NCBI GenBank assembly: GCA_002371705.1
Contig: DFGI01000007.1
Span: forward strand, 1-13,087
From: Bacteroidales bacterium UBA3754
GTDB taxonomy: Bacteria > Bacteroidota > Bacteroidia > Bacteroidales > UBA1715
Reading direction: 5' to 3'
Length of the DNA: 13,087 nucleotides
Below, one piece after another: positions 6,343-13,087 of the stretch (positions are counted from its first letter, which is position 1; each line of letters starts with the position of its first letter). The notes beneath the pieces were generated by a model. That model was given only the letters and a program-made list of their open reading frames with translations. It searched no databases and was not told where the DNA came from. A program made the translations under genes and the position numbers.

Positions 6343-8778
6343 TTATCGCAATTCAGCCCCCAATTCCTTTGTGTAATTTGCAATCAAACGATTCATCACA
6401 TTGTCGATTTGAATATCATTCAATGTCTTTTGATCGTCTTGCAACAAAAACGAAACAGCATACGATTTTTTCCCTGACGGAATACCTTTTCCTTCGTACA
6501 CATCGAACACATTCACATTTTTCAACAGCTTTCGTTCGGTTGAGAACGCAATTTTTTGAATTTGTTCGAATGTGACATTGGAGTCAATCAACAATGCCAA
6601 ATCGCGGCGTACAGCAGGATACTGTGGCAATTCCTTGTACAAAATTTTCTGACGATAATTTGCAAGAACCACATCCCAATAAATTTCCGCAAAATAAACA
6701 GGACGTTCTATATCAAATTTTTTCAGTATTGATTTCGAAACCACACCCAAACGAGCGATTGACTTGTTATTCAGGATTGTACATTCCAAGCCAGACAACA
6801 TATCATCACTTTTCGCAACAAATTGGAGATTTGCCAAGCCAAGTTTCGCAATGATTTTCTGTATAGCCGATTTCAACACAAATATATTCGTATCCTGTTG
6901 TTTTTCAGCCCAAAACTGAGCGTGCTGTTTCCCAGTCACGCACAATGCTAAACGAGGAAGCTCTCCATATTTCTCAGTTACTCCGCCTTCATTGCCTTTT
7001 GTGAAATACACGCTGCCAAATTCAAACAACGACAAATCGTTTTGCTGACGATTCACATTGTGGGCAACCACTTCCAACGAGCTGAACAACATTGTATTAC
7101 GCAAGCAATCCAATTCTGCGCCAAGCGGATTCATTATTTTTACAAGATGATTTTTGCAATCATTCTCTAAATCAGCATAATACGAAGAATTCGTCAGCGA
7201 GTTGTTCATAATTTCGTACCAACCGCTATCCACGAGCATATCAGCAATCATATTGCGGAGTTTTGTTTGGTTGACTCCGTCGATATGCGTTATTGCAGCA
7301 TGAAGGTTTGTTGAAAATTCTACATTATTATAACCATAGATTCTCAAAACATCCTCAATAACATCTTCGGCACGTTGCACATCAACACGATATTGAGGTA
7401 CAAGCACTTCCAAATCGCGTCCGTTTTGTGCGGCTATTTCGATTTCCAAGCCCGACAAAATTTTCTTAAACGTATCATCGCCAATGTTTTTACCCATCAA
7501 TGAATATGCTTTGTCCAAATTCAATGAAACCGTGAACGGTGCAAACGCTTCGGGATGCGAATCGAAAATTGGTCCACAAATTTCGCCGCCTGCAACTTCT
7601 TGAATCAACAAAGCAGCACGTTTCAGAGCATAAATAGTTATATTTGGGTCAATGCCACGTTCATAGCGGAACGAAGCATCAGTGGAAAGTCCGTGGCGAC
7701 GGGCAGTTTTTCGGATTGAAACAGGATTGAAATACGCACTTTCAATAAACACCGAAGTTGTGGAATCAGAAACTCCCGACTCCAAACCGCCGAACACGCC
7801 AGCAATACACATTGGTTTTTGAGTATTGCATATCATCAAATCATCAGACGACAATTCACGTTCCACGCCGTCAAGAGTGACGAATTTTGTTTTATCGCCA
7901 ACTGTTTTCACATGAATTTCGTTGCCGTCTATCTTAGCCAAATCAAATGCGTGAAGTGGTTGACACAATTCATGAAGCACAAAATTTGTGACATCAACAA
8001 CATTATTTATTGGGCGCAAACCAATTGATTTCAAGCGAGTTTGCAACCAATCGGGAGATTCCTTCACAGTAATTCCCGAAACGACAACGCCAGTATAACG
8101 CGGGCACAAATCAGGTCTGTCAACGACAACAGAAACAGGTGATTTCTTTGCCGAAAGTGAAAATGCATCAACCGACGGTTTAGTCAGTTTTGCAGAACCA
8201 TTCACATTCAAATATGCGGCGACATCGCGAGCCACGCCATAATGCGACGCAGCATCCACACGATTTGGCGTAAGTCCTATTTCAAAAATGTAATCATCCT
8301 TCACGTTGAAGTAATCTGCCGCAGGCGTTCCAGCAGGGATAGCATCAGGAAGAACCATAATGCCGTCGTGGCTTGTGCCGACACCGATTTCGTCTTCAGC
8401 GCAAATCATTCCACACGAAACCTCGCCACGAATTTTTGACCGTTTGATAACGAACTCCTTATCGCCATCGTACAATTTTGTACCCTCTGTTGCCACCACC
8501 ACAGTTTGACCAGCTGCCACATTCGGCGCGCCGCACACGATAGGCAGGATTTCGGGACCGCCAACATCAACTGTTGTAATATGTAAATGGTCGGAATTTG
8601 GATGATCAACGCACGTGAGCACTTTACCAACCACAATACCTTCCAAACCACCTTTTATTGTCTGATATTTTTCTAAACCTTCTACTTCCAAACCAATGTC
8701 TGTCAGCACTTTCGATGTTGTCTCCACATCAATATCAAGCTGAATATACTCCTTCAGCCAATTCCACGAAATATTCAT
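6343..8778 (-). CDS. pheT: Phenylalanyl-tRNA synthetase, beta subunit
   Basis: The beta chain of the cytoplasmic alpha2-beta2 enzyme that charges tRNA-Phe with phenylalanine. The 811-residue length is normal for a bacterial PheT. Domains in order: N-terminal segment; EMAP-like tRNA-binding domain (about 40-150, with the VDHPNSDHLHITTVD motif); B3/4 domain, which carries the editing site in this family (about 215-390, including RHGLSTDASFRYERGID at 361-377); B5 domain (about 405-485, ending AEDVIEDVLRIYGYNNVE); the catalytic-like core; and a C-terminal FDX-ACB anticodon-binding domain (about 716-811, ELPQYPAVRRDLALLID). No frameshift or lost domain is seen. The ATG at 8778 starts the conserved MNISWNWLKEY. 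The alpha subunit gene pheS is not next to it, as is common in this phylum. A TAnnTTTG promoter lies just upstream, so it is probably transcribed separately from the DUF4846 gene. Confidence 0.98.
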   Translation of the reverse strand: MNISWNWLKEYIQLDIDVETTSKVLTDIGLEVEGLEKYQTIKGGLEGIVVGKVLTCVDHPNSDHLHITTVDVGGPEILPIVCGAPNVAAGQTVVVATEGTKLYDGDKEFVIKRSKIRGEVSCGMICAEDEIGVGTSHDGIMVLPDAIPAGTPAADYFNVKDDYIFEIGLTPNRVDAASHYGVARDVAAYLNVNGSAKLTKPSVDAFSLSAKKSPVSVVVDRPDLCPRYTGVVVSGITVKESPDWLQTRLKSIGLRPINNVVDVTNFVLHELCQPLHAFDLAKIDGNEIHVKTVGDKTKFVTLDGVERELSSDDLMICNTQKPMCIAGVFGGLESGVSDSTTSVFIESAYFNPVSIRKTARRHGLSTDASFRYERGIDPNITIYALKRAALLIQEVAGGEICGPIFDSHPEAFAPFTVSLNLDKAYSLMGKNIGDDTFKKILSGLEIEIAAQNGRDLEVLVPQYRVDVQRAEDVIEDVLRIYGYNNVEFSTNLHAAITHIDGVNQTKLRNMIADMLVDSGWYEIMNNSLTNSSYYADLENDCKNHLVKIMNPLGAELDCLRNTMLFSSLEVVAHNVNRQQNDLSLFEFGSVYFTKGNEGGVTEKYGELPRLALCVTGKQHAQFWAEKQQDTNIFVLKSAIQKIIAKLGLANLQFVAKSDDMLSGLECTILNNKSIARLGVVSKSILKKFDIERPVYFAEIYWDVVLANYRQKILYKELPQYPAVRRDLALLIDSNVTFEQIQKIAFSTERKLLKNVNVFDVYEGKGIPSGKKSYAVSFLLQDDQKTLNDIQIDNVMNRLIANYTKELGAELR

Positions 8779-8804
8779 TTTGTACCTTTATAAATTAAGC
8801 CAAA

Positions 8805-8837
8805 CAAAAGTACACATTTTTTGGATTTTCGCTAAAA
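8805..8837 (-). promoter_or_regulatory. Bacteroidetes-type promoter for pheT
   Basis: Reading the minus strand, TACTTTTG at 8812-8805 is a perfect match to the Bacteroidetes primary-sigma -7 consensus TAnnTTTG. A weak -33-like TTTT lies at 8837-8834, a 21-base spacer away. Transcription would begin near 8800, giving a leader of about 20 bases before the pheT ATG at 8778. It lies in the 85-base gap after the DUF4846 stop codon. Confidence 0.55.
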
Positions 8838-8863
8838 TTAATCCTATAAGTTATGAGAGATTT

Positions 8864-9712
8864 TTAATTGCCGAACCGTCGCAAATCTTTCACATAGAAT
8901 GTCCATTGTGGAGTACGAATCATTGTTTCATCGTTGCTGTCGAGCGAAACGGTGAACCATGGGCTTTCATCGTCTTCGTAATTTTTCAGGATTTCCATTT
9001 CCTGCGCTGGCGTAAATCCTTGTGCCAAAACGAGTTTTACTGAATTATCCACGGTATTGTACAACACATCAAGAATGATTACCGCATGTCCATTATGTCC
9101 AGTTTGAATCAGCACATCGCCAGGACGTACATCACGGATACCAACCTTCACCATTTCCCGCGAAAGCGACGATATTGTGGTGTTTTTCAGCACTTTATCA
9201 AGGTATTTCTTAAATGTTTCACGACTATAATCGAGTTCAGCGGAATGCTCCCAACCATTATTTGCGTTGTTGACCCGAAATCCCGCAGCCCATTTAGCAT
9301 ACGAGCACACAAAACCATTAATGAAATTAAAATGAATACGTCCGTACAATTTGGAATTGTACAGATATTCCGCCCGAAGCCGGATAATATTTCCCGAACT
9401 TTGGTGATACCCTTCGGGAATAATTGGTAAATCCAACACACCAAGCTGAACATCGAAACTTTTTTCCTCACCGTTTGCGAAATGCGTTTTATACGAAGCT
9501 GGTTTTAGTGGCAAATTCAACAAATAATATTCAAACGTGCCGTTCACCACCGGTTTTCTATAATAATTTGCACCTGCCTTTGAAATATCGAAACGCGCCC
9601 CCACCGTAAAACCTTCTGGATTAATATATTTGCTCGTTTTATCGGACTGTGCAAAACCTGCAACAAATGCAAAACACAGAGCGACGAGCAATGCAACTTT
9701 TTTCAACTTCAT
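8864..9712 (-). CDS. Secreted DUF4846-family protein
   Basis: A 282-residue protein of the DUF4846 family, widespread in Bacteroidetes and of unknown function. Recognised from conserved blocks: NLPLKP, RAEYLY (113-118), SYAKWAAGFR (137-146), RPGDVLI (from 196), GHNGHAVIILD (205-215), LAQGFTPAQE (229-238) and TPQWTF (267-272). The N-terminus is a clear signal peptide (KLKK, hydrophobic core, cleavage likely after FVAGFA at residue 21) with no lipobox cysteine, so the protein is probably periplasmic or secreted. The ATG at 9712 is preferred over the in-frame ATG at 9736 because it starts the signal peptide directly and lies beyond the stop of the upstream gene, with an 8-base gap. That gap suggests co-transcription with the flavoprotein gene. 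Family call is confident; the biochemical role is not known. Confidence 0.88.
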   Translation of the reverse strand: MKLKKVALLVALCFAFVAGFAQSDKTSKYINPEGFTVGARFDISKAGANYYRKPVVNGTFEYYLLNLPLKPASYKTHFANGEEKSFDVQLGVLDLPIIPEGYHQSSGNIIRLRAEYLYNSKLYGRIHFNFINGFVCSYAKWAAGFRVNNANNGWEHSAELDYSRETFKKYLDKVLKNTTISSLSREMVKVGIRDVRPGDVLIQTGHNGHAVIILDVLYNTVDNSVKLVLAQGFTPAQEMEILKNYEDDESPWFTVSLDSNDETMIRTPQWTFYVKDLRRFGN

Positions 9713-9720
9713 ATTTGTAG

Positions 9721-10872
9721 TTATTGGAAATACCATGATTTAATTTTTTGTAACAGCCGAGCCTGTTTCCCCACAAATGCAAGCACATCCATTGTCCACG
9801 GATGATTTTGAATTGTTTTTTGAATCACATAACGGGTGTGCATTTCTCGTTCCACACGTTGGCGCAGCATCTTCTCATATTCTTTGGTGGCCAATGGGGA
9901 ACAATCGTTTTTTGCAATGCACTGTTCGGCAACTTGGGCTGCGAAATAGCCGCTCACCATAGCAGAGCCAATGCCACCGCCAGAAATCGGGTCAATGAGA
10001 TTTGCCGCATCGCCACACACACAGAAATTGTCGCCACAACACGTAAATTCATCAACATTATATGGAACCAAACCGCCCTGTAACGGTGAAATCATCGTAG
10101 CACCGGCAAATCGTTGACGCAGTTGCTCATCGTTGGCAAGCCACGATTCAAAAACCGCACGGATATCATTCTGCTTTGTTTCCGCACCTACACGACAACC
10201 AAAACCGACATTCGCAGTTCCGTCATTCAACGGAAAAATCCACAAATAGCCTGGGAAAAATTCCTTTTTATAATGTAACTCCAAAGTGTCGTTTGTCAGA
10301 TTTTTCACACCAGAATAATACGCACGGACAGCAACACCCATTTTTGAGCTATCGTATTGTGAGCCAGTTAATTTACGAGCGATTTTCGATGTTGCTCCAG
10401 TACAAACCAACACAATTTTCGCAAAATATGTTTCCCCATTTTCCGCAATCAAATTCATACCTGCCGACGTTTGTTCCACATCGCGGATGCCACAATTTTG
10501 GAAAATAGAAATATTTTTTCCATCACGTTGTACAAGCGAAAACAGGAAATTATCAAAATCCCTTCGTTTACACGTATAGCCAAAATTCTTAAAATCAACA
10601 ATATACGTATGATTTTTGTATGTCAATTCAGTATTGCGGATGCACAATGGTTGCTGAGTTGCAATAAACTCATCGAAATATGCAGGATTTATGGCCTTAA
10701 GTGTGTTCACGCTGCGGTCGCAAATACCATCGCCACAAATTTTATTACGCGGAAACTCCGACTTTTCAAATAACGCAATGGAACACTGCGAGCTACGCAA
10801 CGTCAGCGCCGCCGAACAACCCGACGGTCCAGCCCCAATAATTGCAATATCAAAACAATGCTCGTTTTTCAT
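9721..10872 (-). CDS. Geranylgeranyl-reductase-family FAD-dependent oxidoreductase
   Basis: A 383-residue flavoprotein of the geranylgeranyl reductase family (p-hydroxybenzoate hydroxylase fold), whose members reduce isoprenoid double bonds or oxidise related substrates. It shows the dinucleotide-binding GAGPSG at 13-18, the family motif PRNKICGDG at 41-49, the substrate-side stretch WIFPLNDGTANVGFG around 211-225, and the second FAD-binding motif GDAANLIDPISGGGIGSAM at 287-305. Length is typical and no membrane helix is apparent. In Bacteroidetes such proteins are usually annotated only as NAD(P)/FAD-dependent oxidoreductases; substrate (quinone side chain, polyprenyl lipid or other) cannot be decided from sequence. 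The ATG at 10872 fits MKNEHCFDIAIIGAG. A TATCTTTG element ends just 5 bases upstream of it, implying an almost leaderless mRNA. It leads a probable two-gene unit with the DUF4846 gene. Confidence 0.9.
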   Translation of the reverse strand: MKNEHCFDIAIIGAGPSGCSAALTLRSSQCSIALFEKSEFPRNKICGDGICDRSVNTLKAINPAYFDEFIATQQPLCIRNTELTYKNHTYIVDFKNFGYTCKRRDFDNFLFSLVQRDGKNISIFQNCGIRDVEQTSAGMNLIAENGETYFAKIVLVCTGATSKIARKLTGSQYDSSKMGVAVRAYYSGVKNLTNDTLELHYKKEFFPGYLWIFPLNDGTANVGFGCRVGAETKQNDIRAVFESWLANDEQLRQRFAGATMISPLQGGLVPYNVDEFTCCGDNFCVCGDAANLIDPISGGGIGSAMVSGYFAAQVAEQCIAKNDCSPLATKEYEKMLRQRVEREMHTRYVIQKTIQNHPWTMDVLAFVGKQARLLQKIKSWYFQ

Positions 10873-10877
10873 TGTCG

Positions 10878-10885
10878 CAAAGATA
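10878..10885 (-). promoter_or_regulatory. Promoter -7 element for the flavoprotein gene, near-leaderless
   Basis: On the minus strand TATCTTTG (10885-10878) matches TAnnTTTG exactly and ends 5 bases before the ATG at 10872. Transcription would start about at the ATG or within a few bases of it. I find no good -33 TTG at the usual 19-20 base spacing, so the promoter may be weak or need an activator. Confidence 0.5.
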
Positions 10886-10906
10886 TGAATATTGCTATGA
10901 AAACTT

Positions 10907-10937
10907 ACATTGTTTTATGAATGAAAATAAACAATGT
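10907..10937. promoter_or_regulatory. 9-bp inverted repeat, candidate operator in the divergent promoter region
   Basis: ACATTGTTT (10907-10915) and AAACAATGT (10929-10937) are perfect inverted copies separated by 13 bases, centre to centre 22 bp, about two helical turns. It sits just upstream of the flavoprotein -7 element, where an activator or repressor dimer could bind. Three copies of TATGAA (10884, 10896, 10916) lie in and beside it. Binding is inferred; no regulator gene is adjacent. Confidence 0.35.
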
Positions 10938-10973
10938 CAACACACAATATAAGCAATTGAATAACAACCATTT

Positions 10974-11011
10974 ATTACTTATTGTACGTTATACACTAAG
11001 TAATTTTTTTT
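10974..11011 (+). other. Inverted repeat followed by a T-run upstream of the lipoprotein promoter
   Basis: ATTACTTA (10974-10981) and TAAGTAAT (10997-11004) are perfect inverted copies with a 15-base loop, and eight T residues run from 11004 to 11011. In form it is a weak, AT-only, plus-strand terminator, yet there is no plus-strand gene upstream to terminate. It may instead be an operator or simply AT-rich spacer. Its centre-to-centre distance (23 bp) is close to that of the repeat at 10907-10937. Confidence 0.3.
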
Positions 11012-11020
11012 CTGGAAATC

Positions 11021-11052
11021 GTTGGATTTAATTCATATACTTTTTAGATTTG
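11021..11052 (+). promoter_or_regulatory. Bacteroidetes-type promoter for the lipoprotein gene
   Basis: GTTG at 11021-11024, then a 20-base spacer, then TAGATTTG at 11045-11052: both elements and their spacing fit the -33/-7 pattern TTG-N19/20-TAnnTTTG. Transcription would start near 11058, giving a leader of about 27 bases before the ATG at 11085. Confidence 0.65.
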
Positions 11053-11084
11053 TGAAAATAATTTAGTAATTAAATGTAAAAGAT

Positions 11085-12518
11085 ATGAAAAAGTTATTCG
11101 TTTTCTGTTTACTTTCAGTATTCGTACTTAGCAGTTGTAAAAAAGATGACTCAGAAACGCCCCAAGTAAAATCCATTTCTGTCACCAAGATTAATATCGA
11201 AAACGTTTCATATTTTGCCATTATTAGTAGCAACAATAACTTAAAATCATACAATCTAAAATCTGACTCCGACACGAGTGCAATCCCGTTGTTGTGTGTT
11301 GTTGATTCAAAGGGAGAAATGAAAAAAGCATTTTTCCAATATGACCTTGACGGAGCAAGCAATGCCGCAAAAGACTTCGTAGAAAACAATCTTTTCATTG
11401 TTCCAAGCGAGATAATCCCCATTGGTAACGACTACATTTGGCTACATAATACTAATTACTATGTCACAAACAGAGATGAATGTCCAGAAGAAATTAAAGC
11501 TGCTATTTCTTTGTTACAAGATGATTGTTTTCAATATGTAATTCGAAAAAAAGACGGCGGCATAATTAATTTGGAGGAATTAAAAAACGCAATGCCGTTT
11601 ATATACGAAGCAAGTAGCAATTCATATATGTCTAATGGATATATCAGTCCGACGGAAAACGGCTTTTACGTTCGTGAATCAAGAGAATTCTCAAGAATCA
11701 TCACAGTTATAGACAACGGCAGTTCAACGCCAACAATAGAATACATTTGGCCAAACGATTACGCAATCAATTATTTTGTGCATAACAATGAGGATTACCT
11801 TGTGGCTATGGCTAGTCCCTATCCTTTAGTGGAAGATATACTATGGCAACCTATTGTTTTATTTCCTGATGGACGAATTGAAACTATTTTGGAGCAAGAA
11901 AATCTATTATTGAATAGAAAAAGAAACGGGACATTTGTATCCGTTGACAATAAATTTTATTATATAGTCGCATATAAAAATCAAAAAGATGAGAGTGAAG
12001 TCGTAACATACCGACTGAATTGTACACAAAATAAGGTTGAATTAGATTCAATTCGGACGCAAATCGTTCCGTTTGTGTATAGTGACATTGATGAGGCAAT
12101 GCCGCGGTACTCAGAAAATTCTACCATCGCTTTTATGAGTAGAAATAAACTAATTACATTCTCTTCAGAAAAAGAAATGTTCGAAACGAAAGAAATCAGC
12201 GAATTTCAGAATGTAACAGCAAGTTTCCCAAGTACAGACGGCTGCATTTATGGATATGAAGACAATTCTTTGAATAAAATCTATTGCTATAACACAATTA
12301 CTGAAGAAGTCTCCATTCATACCATAGATAAATCATCTATTTCCACACAATTTTTACATTATCCGCACCCAAAATTTGACGCATCAGGAAATATTTTCGT
12401 CCAATCAGGTGCAAATACACAAGGAAAGGGAATGATTGTTATTACCGATATTAATACTGATACCGCAACGCCAATTGAGGCTAATGCTGGGATAGTTTAT
12501 TTAGTTTATAAATTGTAA
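11085..12518 (+). CDS. Putative surface-exposed lipoprotein of unknown function
   Basis: I do not recognise a known family. The 477-residue product starts with a lipoprotein signal peptide: MKKLF, hydrophobic core and lipobox LSSC with the lipidated Cys at residue 18. The mature N-terminus C-K-K-D-D-S-E places Lys at +3 and Asp at +4/+5, matching the lipoprotein export signal defined in Capnocytophaga (consensus QKDDE after the Cys), so display on the outer face of the outer membrane is likely. The remainder is rich in short beta-strand patterns with recurring hydrophobic-turn units (for example DGCIYGYED..NKIYCYNTITEEVSIHTI near 385-415 and the final GKGMIVITDINTDTATPIE), which might form a beta-propeller; this is weak. 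The gene is visibly AT-richer than its neighbours (about 27% G+C over 11941-12000). No SusC/SusD partner is next to it. It ends 51 bases before rfbB. Confidence 0.85.
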   Translation: MKKLFVFCLLSVFVLSSCKKDDSETPQVKSISVTKINIENVSYFAIISSNNNLKSYNLKSDSDTSAIPLLCVVDSKGEMKKAFFQYDLDGASNAAKDFVENNLFIVPSEIIPIGNDYIWLHNTNYYVTNRDECPEEIKAAISLLQDDCFQYVIRKKDGGIINLEELKNAMPFIYEASSNSYMSNGYISPTENGFYVRESREFSRIITVIDNGSSTPTIEYIWPNDYAINYFVHNNEDYLVAMASPYPLVEDILWQPIVLFPDGRIETILEQENLLLNRKRNGTFVSVDNKFYYIVAYKNQKDESEVVTYRLNCTQNKVELDSIRTQIVPFVYSDIDEAMPRYSENSTIAFMSRNKLITFSSEKEMFETKEISEFQNVTASFPSTDGCIYGYEDNSLNKIYCYNTITEEVSIHTIDKSSISTQFLHYPHPKFDASGNIFVQSGANTQGKGMIVITDINTDTATPIEANAGIVYLVYKL

Positions 12519-12551
12519 TTGGATATTTTTCAATCTTATTCTTTATTTTTG
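12519..12551 (+). promoter_or_regulatory. Promoter for rfbB
   Basis: TATTTTTG at 12544-12551 is an exact TAnnTTTG -7 element. A possible -33 TTG lies at 12519-12521, with a 22-base spacer that is longer than the usual 19-20. Transcription would begin near 12557, about 13 bases before the ATG. It separates rfbB from the lipoprotein gene. Confidence 0.45.
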
Positions 12552-12564
12552 TAGGAAAATAAAG
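12541..12564 (+). other. 9-bp inverted repeat overlapping the rfbB promoter
   Basis: CTTTATTTT (12541-12549) and AAAATAAAG (12556-12564) are perfect inverted copies around a TGTAGG loop. The left arm contains most of the -7 element of rfbB. As RNA it could be the 3' hairpin of the lipoprotein transcript, but no T-run follows it. As DNA it could be an operator covering the promoter. Confidence 0.4.
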
Positions 12565-12569
12565 TTTGT

Positions 12570-13087
12570 ATGAAACGTACCATAGTTATAACTGGCGGAG
12601 CAGGATTCATAGGCTCGCACGTCGTTCGTTTGTTTGTAAACAAATATCCTGATTACAAAATCATCAACCTCGACAAGTTGACCTATGCAGGGAATTTGGC
12701 GAATTTGAAAGACATTGAAAATAAGCCAAACTACAAGTTTGTGAAAATGGATATATGCGATTTTGACGCATTTTACAAACTGATACAGGACGAACACGTT
12801 GACGGCATTATTCACCTTGCAGCCGAAAGCCACGTTGACCGTAGCATAAAAGACCCGTTCACCTTTGCCAAGACCAACGTAATGGGTACGCTTTCGTTAT
12901 TGCAGGCAGCAAAATTATATTGGGAATCATTGCCCGAAAAATACGAGGGAAAACGTTTCTACCACATTTCGACCGACGAAGTGTATGGTGCGTTGCAGAT
13001 ATCGCACCCCGAAGGCGTGAAACCGCCGTTTTCGACTACGGCATCGTCGTCGGAACACCATCTGGCGTATGGCGAGGATTTCTTCTA
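12570..13087 (+). CDS. rfbB: dTDP-glucose 4,6-dehydratase, N-terminal part (cut by window end)
   Basis: Converts dTDP-glucose to dTDP-4-keto-6-deoxyglucose with NAD+, the second step towards dTDP-rhamnose and other deoxysugars of surface polysaccharides; cytoplasmic. The 172 visible residues show the extended short-chain dehydrogenase fold: GGAGFIG at 9-15 for NAD binding, the LDKLTYAGNLANL block at 34-46 typical of RfbB/RmlB, HLAAESHVDRSI around 82-93, and the catalytic Thr135-Asp136-Glu137 of STDEVYG. The YxxxK motif and the C-terminal substrate domain lie beyond the edge. The ATG at 12570 gives the standard MKRTIVITGGAG start. Base composition is clearly higher in G+C (about 52% over 12781-12840) than the preceding lipoprotein gene. 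In many genomes rfbA, rfbC and rfbD accompany this gene; whether they follow here cannot be seen. rmlB is the synonym. Confidence 0.96.
   Translation, partial: MKRTIVITGGAGFIGSHVVRLFVNKYPDYKIINLDKLTYAGNLANLKDIENKPNYKFVKMDICDFDAFYKLIQDEHVDGIIHLAAESHVDRSIKDPFTFAKTNVMGTLSLLQAAKLYWESLPEKYEGKRFYHISTDEVYGALQISHPEGVKPPFSTTASSSEHHLAYGEDFF

Noticed and set aside
11063..11422. Minus-strand frame of 119 residues over the lipoprotein start
   Set aside because: It lies opposite the lipoprotein signal peptide and N-terminal part, has no recognisable domain, and runs through the lipoprotein promoter region side.
12543..12833. Minus-strand frame of 96 residues opposite rfbB
   Set aside because: It is the shadow of the conserved dehydratase reading frame.
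1..13087. CRISPR array, transposon, prophage, defence system or RNA gene
   Set aside because: No regularly spaced direct repeats, transposase, integrase, tRNA clover-leaf or rRNA segment was seen; all large frames are accounted for by the listed genes.

Overview
This window reads as a chromosomal segment of a Bacteroidetes bacterium, probably Bacteroidales-like. The signs are a secreted protease with a type IX secretion (T9SS) C-terminal domain, a two-component-regulator-type propeller sensor, a DUF4846 protein, a lipoprotein whose mature N-terminus resembles the Bacteroidetes lipoprotein export signal, several TAnnTTTG promoter elements, and a general lack of Shine-Dalgarno sequences. Seven protein genes are supported; the last is cut by the right edge. 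No tRNA, rRNA, CRISPR array, transposase or prophage gene is visible.

Left and centre (143-10872), all on the minus strand. In transcription order: a geranylgeranyl-reductase-family flavoprotein (10872-9721); a secreted DUF4846 protein 8 bases later (9712-8864); pheT, the phenylalanyl-tRNA synthetase beta chain (8778-6343), with its own promoter; a 1130-residue membrane sensor made of 14 propeller blades, a Y_Y_Y domain, one membrane helix, a coiled coil and a SpoIIE/PP2C phosphatase (6269-2877); and a Lys-C-like secreted protease with two repeated beta-rich modules and a T9SS sorting domain (2911-143). The sensor and protease genes appear to overlap by 35 bases. A perfect 11-bp hairpin followed by a T-run, an intrinsic terminator in form, sits just after the sensor stop codon but inside the signal-peptide codons of the protease. 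This is the most unusual signal in the window.

Right (10873-13087), plus strand. A 212-base divergent intergenic region holds two inverted repeats and promoters for both directions. It is followed by an AT-rich, unrecognised surface-type lipoprotein gene (11085-12518). Then comes the start of a dTDP-glucose 4,6-dehydratase gene (rfbB/rmlB, from 12570), whose -7 promoter element is embedded in a 9-bp inverted repeat. It probably opens or belongs to a surface-polysaccharide locus beyond the window.

The first ~110 bases are compositionally distinct, GC-rich, and carry a 15-bp hairpin; they look like a non-coding dispersed repeat. Most genes are ordinary for this phylum. The sensor-phosphatase/secreted-protease pair is the best candidate for a functional module not obvious from single-gene annotation, but the link between the two is inferred from gene arrangement only.
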